Origin: Rossellomorea aquimaris
GTDB taxonomy: Bacteria; Bacillota; Bacilli; Bacillales; Bacillaceae_B
Reading direction: 5' to 3'
Assembly: GCF_020171925.1 (NCBI RefSeq)
Contig: NZ_JAIVAR010000006.1
Location: forward strand, 1 to 64,000
DNA length: 64,000 nucleotides
Part shown: positions 63,463-64,000 of the stretch, in pieces
Layout: every line of letters starts with the position of its first letter
Position numbering within the stretch: position 1 is the stretch's first letter
The notes under the pieces: model-generated
What the model saw: only the letters and a program-made list of their open reading frames with translations
The model's database searches: none
Told to the model about the DNA's origin: nothing
Position numbers and translations under genes: made by a program

Positions 63463-64000
63463 ATGAAACAACGTGATTCTTACTTTGATAATGCAAAGTT
63501 TATCTTGATTTTCTTAGTTGTCTTCGGGCATTTAATACGGTCTTATATTGAGAGTGATCCTGTCGTCCTCTCACTTTACAAGACCATCTATACCTTTCAT
63601 ATGCCAGCATTTATATTGGTAGCTGGATTATTTGCTAAAGGATTCTACAAAGAAGGATATATAGGCAAGCTTGCAAAAAAACTCATACTTCCCTATATCT
63701 TGTTCCAGTTGATATACACCATTTATTACCATTTCTTATATGATAAATCGACTTTTGAACTGGATCCGTTGAATCCTCATTGGTCCTTATGGTTCCTTGT
63801 CAGCCTTTTCTGTTGGAACGCACTCTTATATGTGTTCATTAAATGGTTTAAATTCAAGCCTGTCGTGGGATTGTCCGTGGCATTCGGTCTTGGGTTGCTG
63901 ATTGGATTCGTAGATGAGATTTCAAACTATTTAAGTCTATCAAGAACGTTTGTATTCTTTCCATTCTTCTTGATGGGGTACTACATGGATAAGGAACAGT
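63463..64000 (+). CDS. ykrP: YkrP-like acyltransferase-3 membrane protein, partial at window edge
   Basis: The first 179 codons of a multi-pass membrane protein. [20 protein letters not shown] followed by FGHLIR is the diagnostic start of acyltransferase-3 proteins, with the catalytic His of [23 protein letters not shown] is the next conserved block. They transfer O-acetyl or similar groups to sugars of surface polymers. The ATG follows GGTGATGAT. It continues past 64000. It is divergent from kinE, as in B. subtilis. Confidence 0.85.
   Translation, partial: MKQRDSYFDNAKFILIFLVVFGHLIRSYIESDPVVLSLYKTIYTFHMPAFILVAGLFAKGFYKEGYIGKLAKKLILPYILFQLIYTIYYHFLYDKSTFELDPLNPHWSLWFLVSLFCWNALLYVFIKWFKFKPVVGLSVAFGLGLLIGFVDEISNYLSLSRTFVFFPFFLMGYYMDKEQ

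Overview
This is a chromosomal window from a spore-forming, low-GC Gram-positive bacterium of the family Bacillaceae. Gene content and order match one continuous stretch of the Bacillus subtilis chromosome, read in reverse from ykrA/rnjA to kinE/ykrP. Sporulation genes (spo0E, kinE, a cotH-type kinase, ykvT) support a spore former. Accessory genes and rearranged gaps (cydAB here, a TSUP transporter beside ccpC, fetAB, a NERD gene) make B. subtilis itself unlikely; a marine or environmental Bacillus/Rossellomorea-like genus is my guess, not something the sequence proves.

Layout. 1-6.8 kb: tail of an IS3-type element, ykrA, RNA polymerase epsilon subunit and RNase J1, KtrC, then cytochrome bd oxidase (cydAB) behind a promoter with two Rex-like sites. 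6.9-12.1 kb: an accessory island with tandem and phased repeats around a NERD-domain gene, followed by a heterodimeric ABC exporter. 12.4-22.7 kb: the yku block (ykuT, dapL, dapH, ccpC, darB, ykuJ, ykuI, fadH). 22.7-27.5 kb: a PAS-GGDEF-EAL protein, a PYG-rich protein, ykyB and cheV. 27.5-35.4 kb: queCDE under a preQ1 riboswitch, corA, patA and ptsHI. 35.5-50.4 kb: fetAB-like transporter, a MoxR/DUF58 operon, a PilZ protein, ykvT, a Ser/Thr/Gly/Arg-repeat protein next to a CotH kinase, ykvS, a DUF2254 protein, ykvI, an M3 peptidase and mhqR. 50.6-64 kb: spo0E with a Spo0A-like box, the methionine salvage cluster under two SAM riboswitches, an ArsR regulator with a 46-bp palindrome, ogt, kinE and the start of ykrP.

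How the genes work together. dapH, dapL and patA supply acetylated steps of lysine/meso-diaminopimelate synthesis. mtnW-X-B-D, mtnE, mtnU, mtnK and mtnA recycle methylthioadenosine to methionine. queC-D-E make the preQ0/queuosine precursor. ptsH and ptsI are the general sugar PTS proteins. Spo0E and KinE act on the sporulation phosphorelay in opposite directions. Three proteins touch cyclic di-GMP (GGDEF-EAL, YkuI, PilZ), and two belong to families linked to cyclic di-AMP (KtrC, DarB).

The least ordinary items are: the CotH kinase beside a 79-residue RRSTGS-repeat protein; two arrays of five short GATAA-core repeats at about 20-bp phase, 43 kb apart, each preceded by a G-rich tract in the same relative orientation; the large ArsR palindrome; the Rex, FadR, CcpC and Spo0A-type sites; and a 23-residue cationic peptide ORF near rpoY. 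No tRNA, rRNA or CRISPR array was seen.
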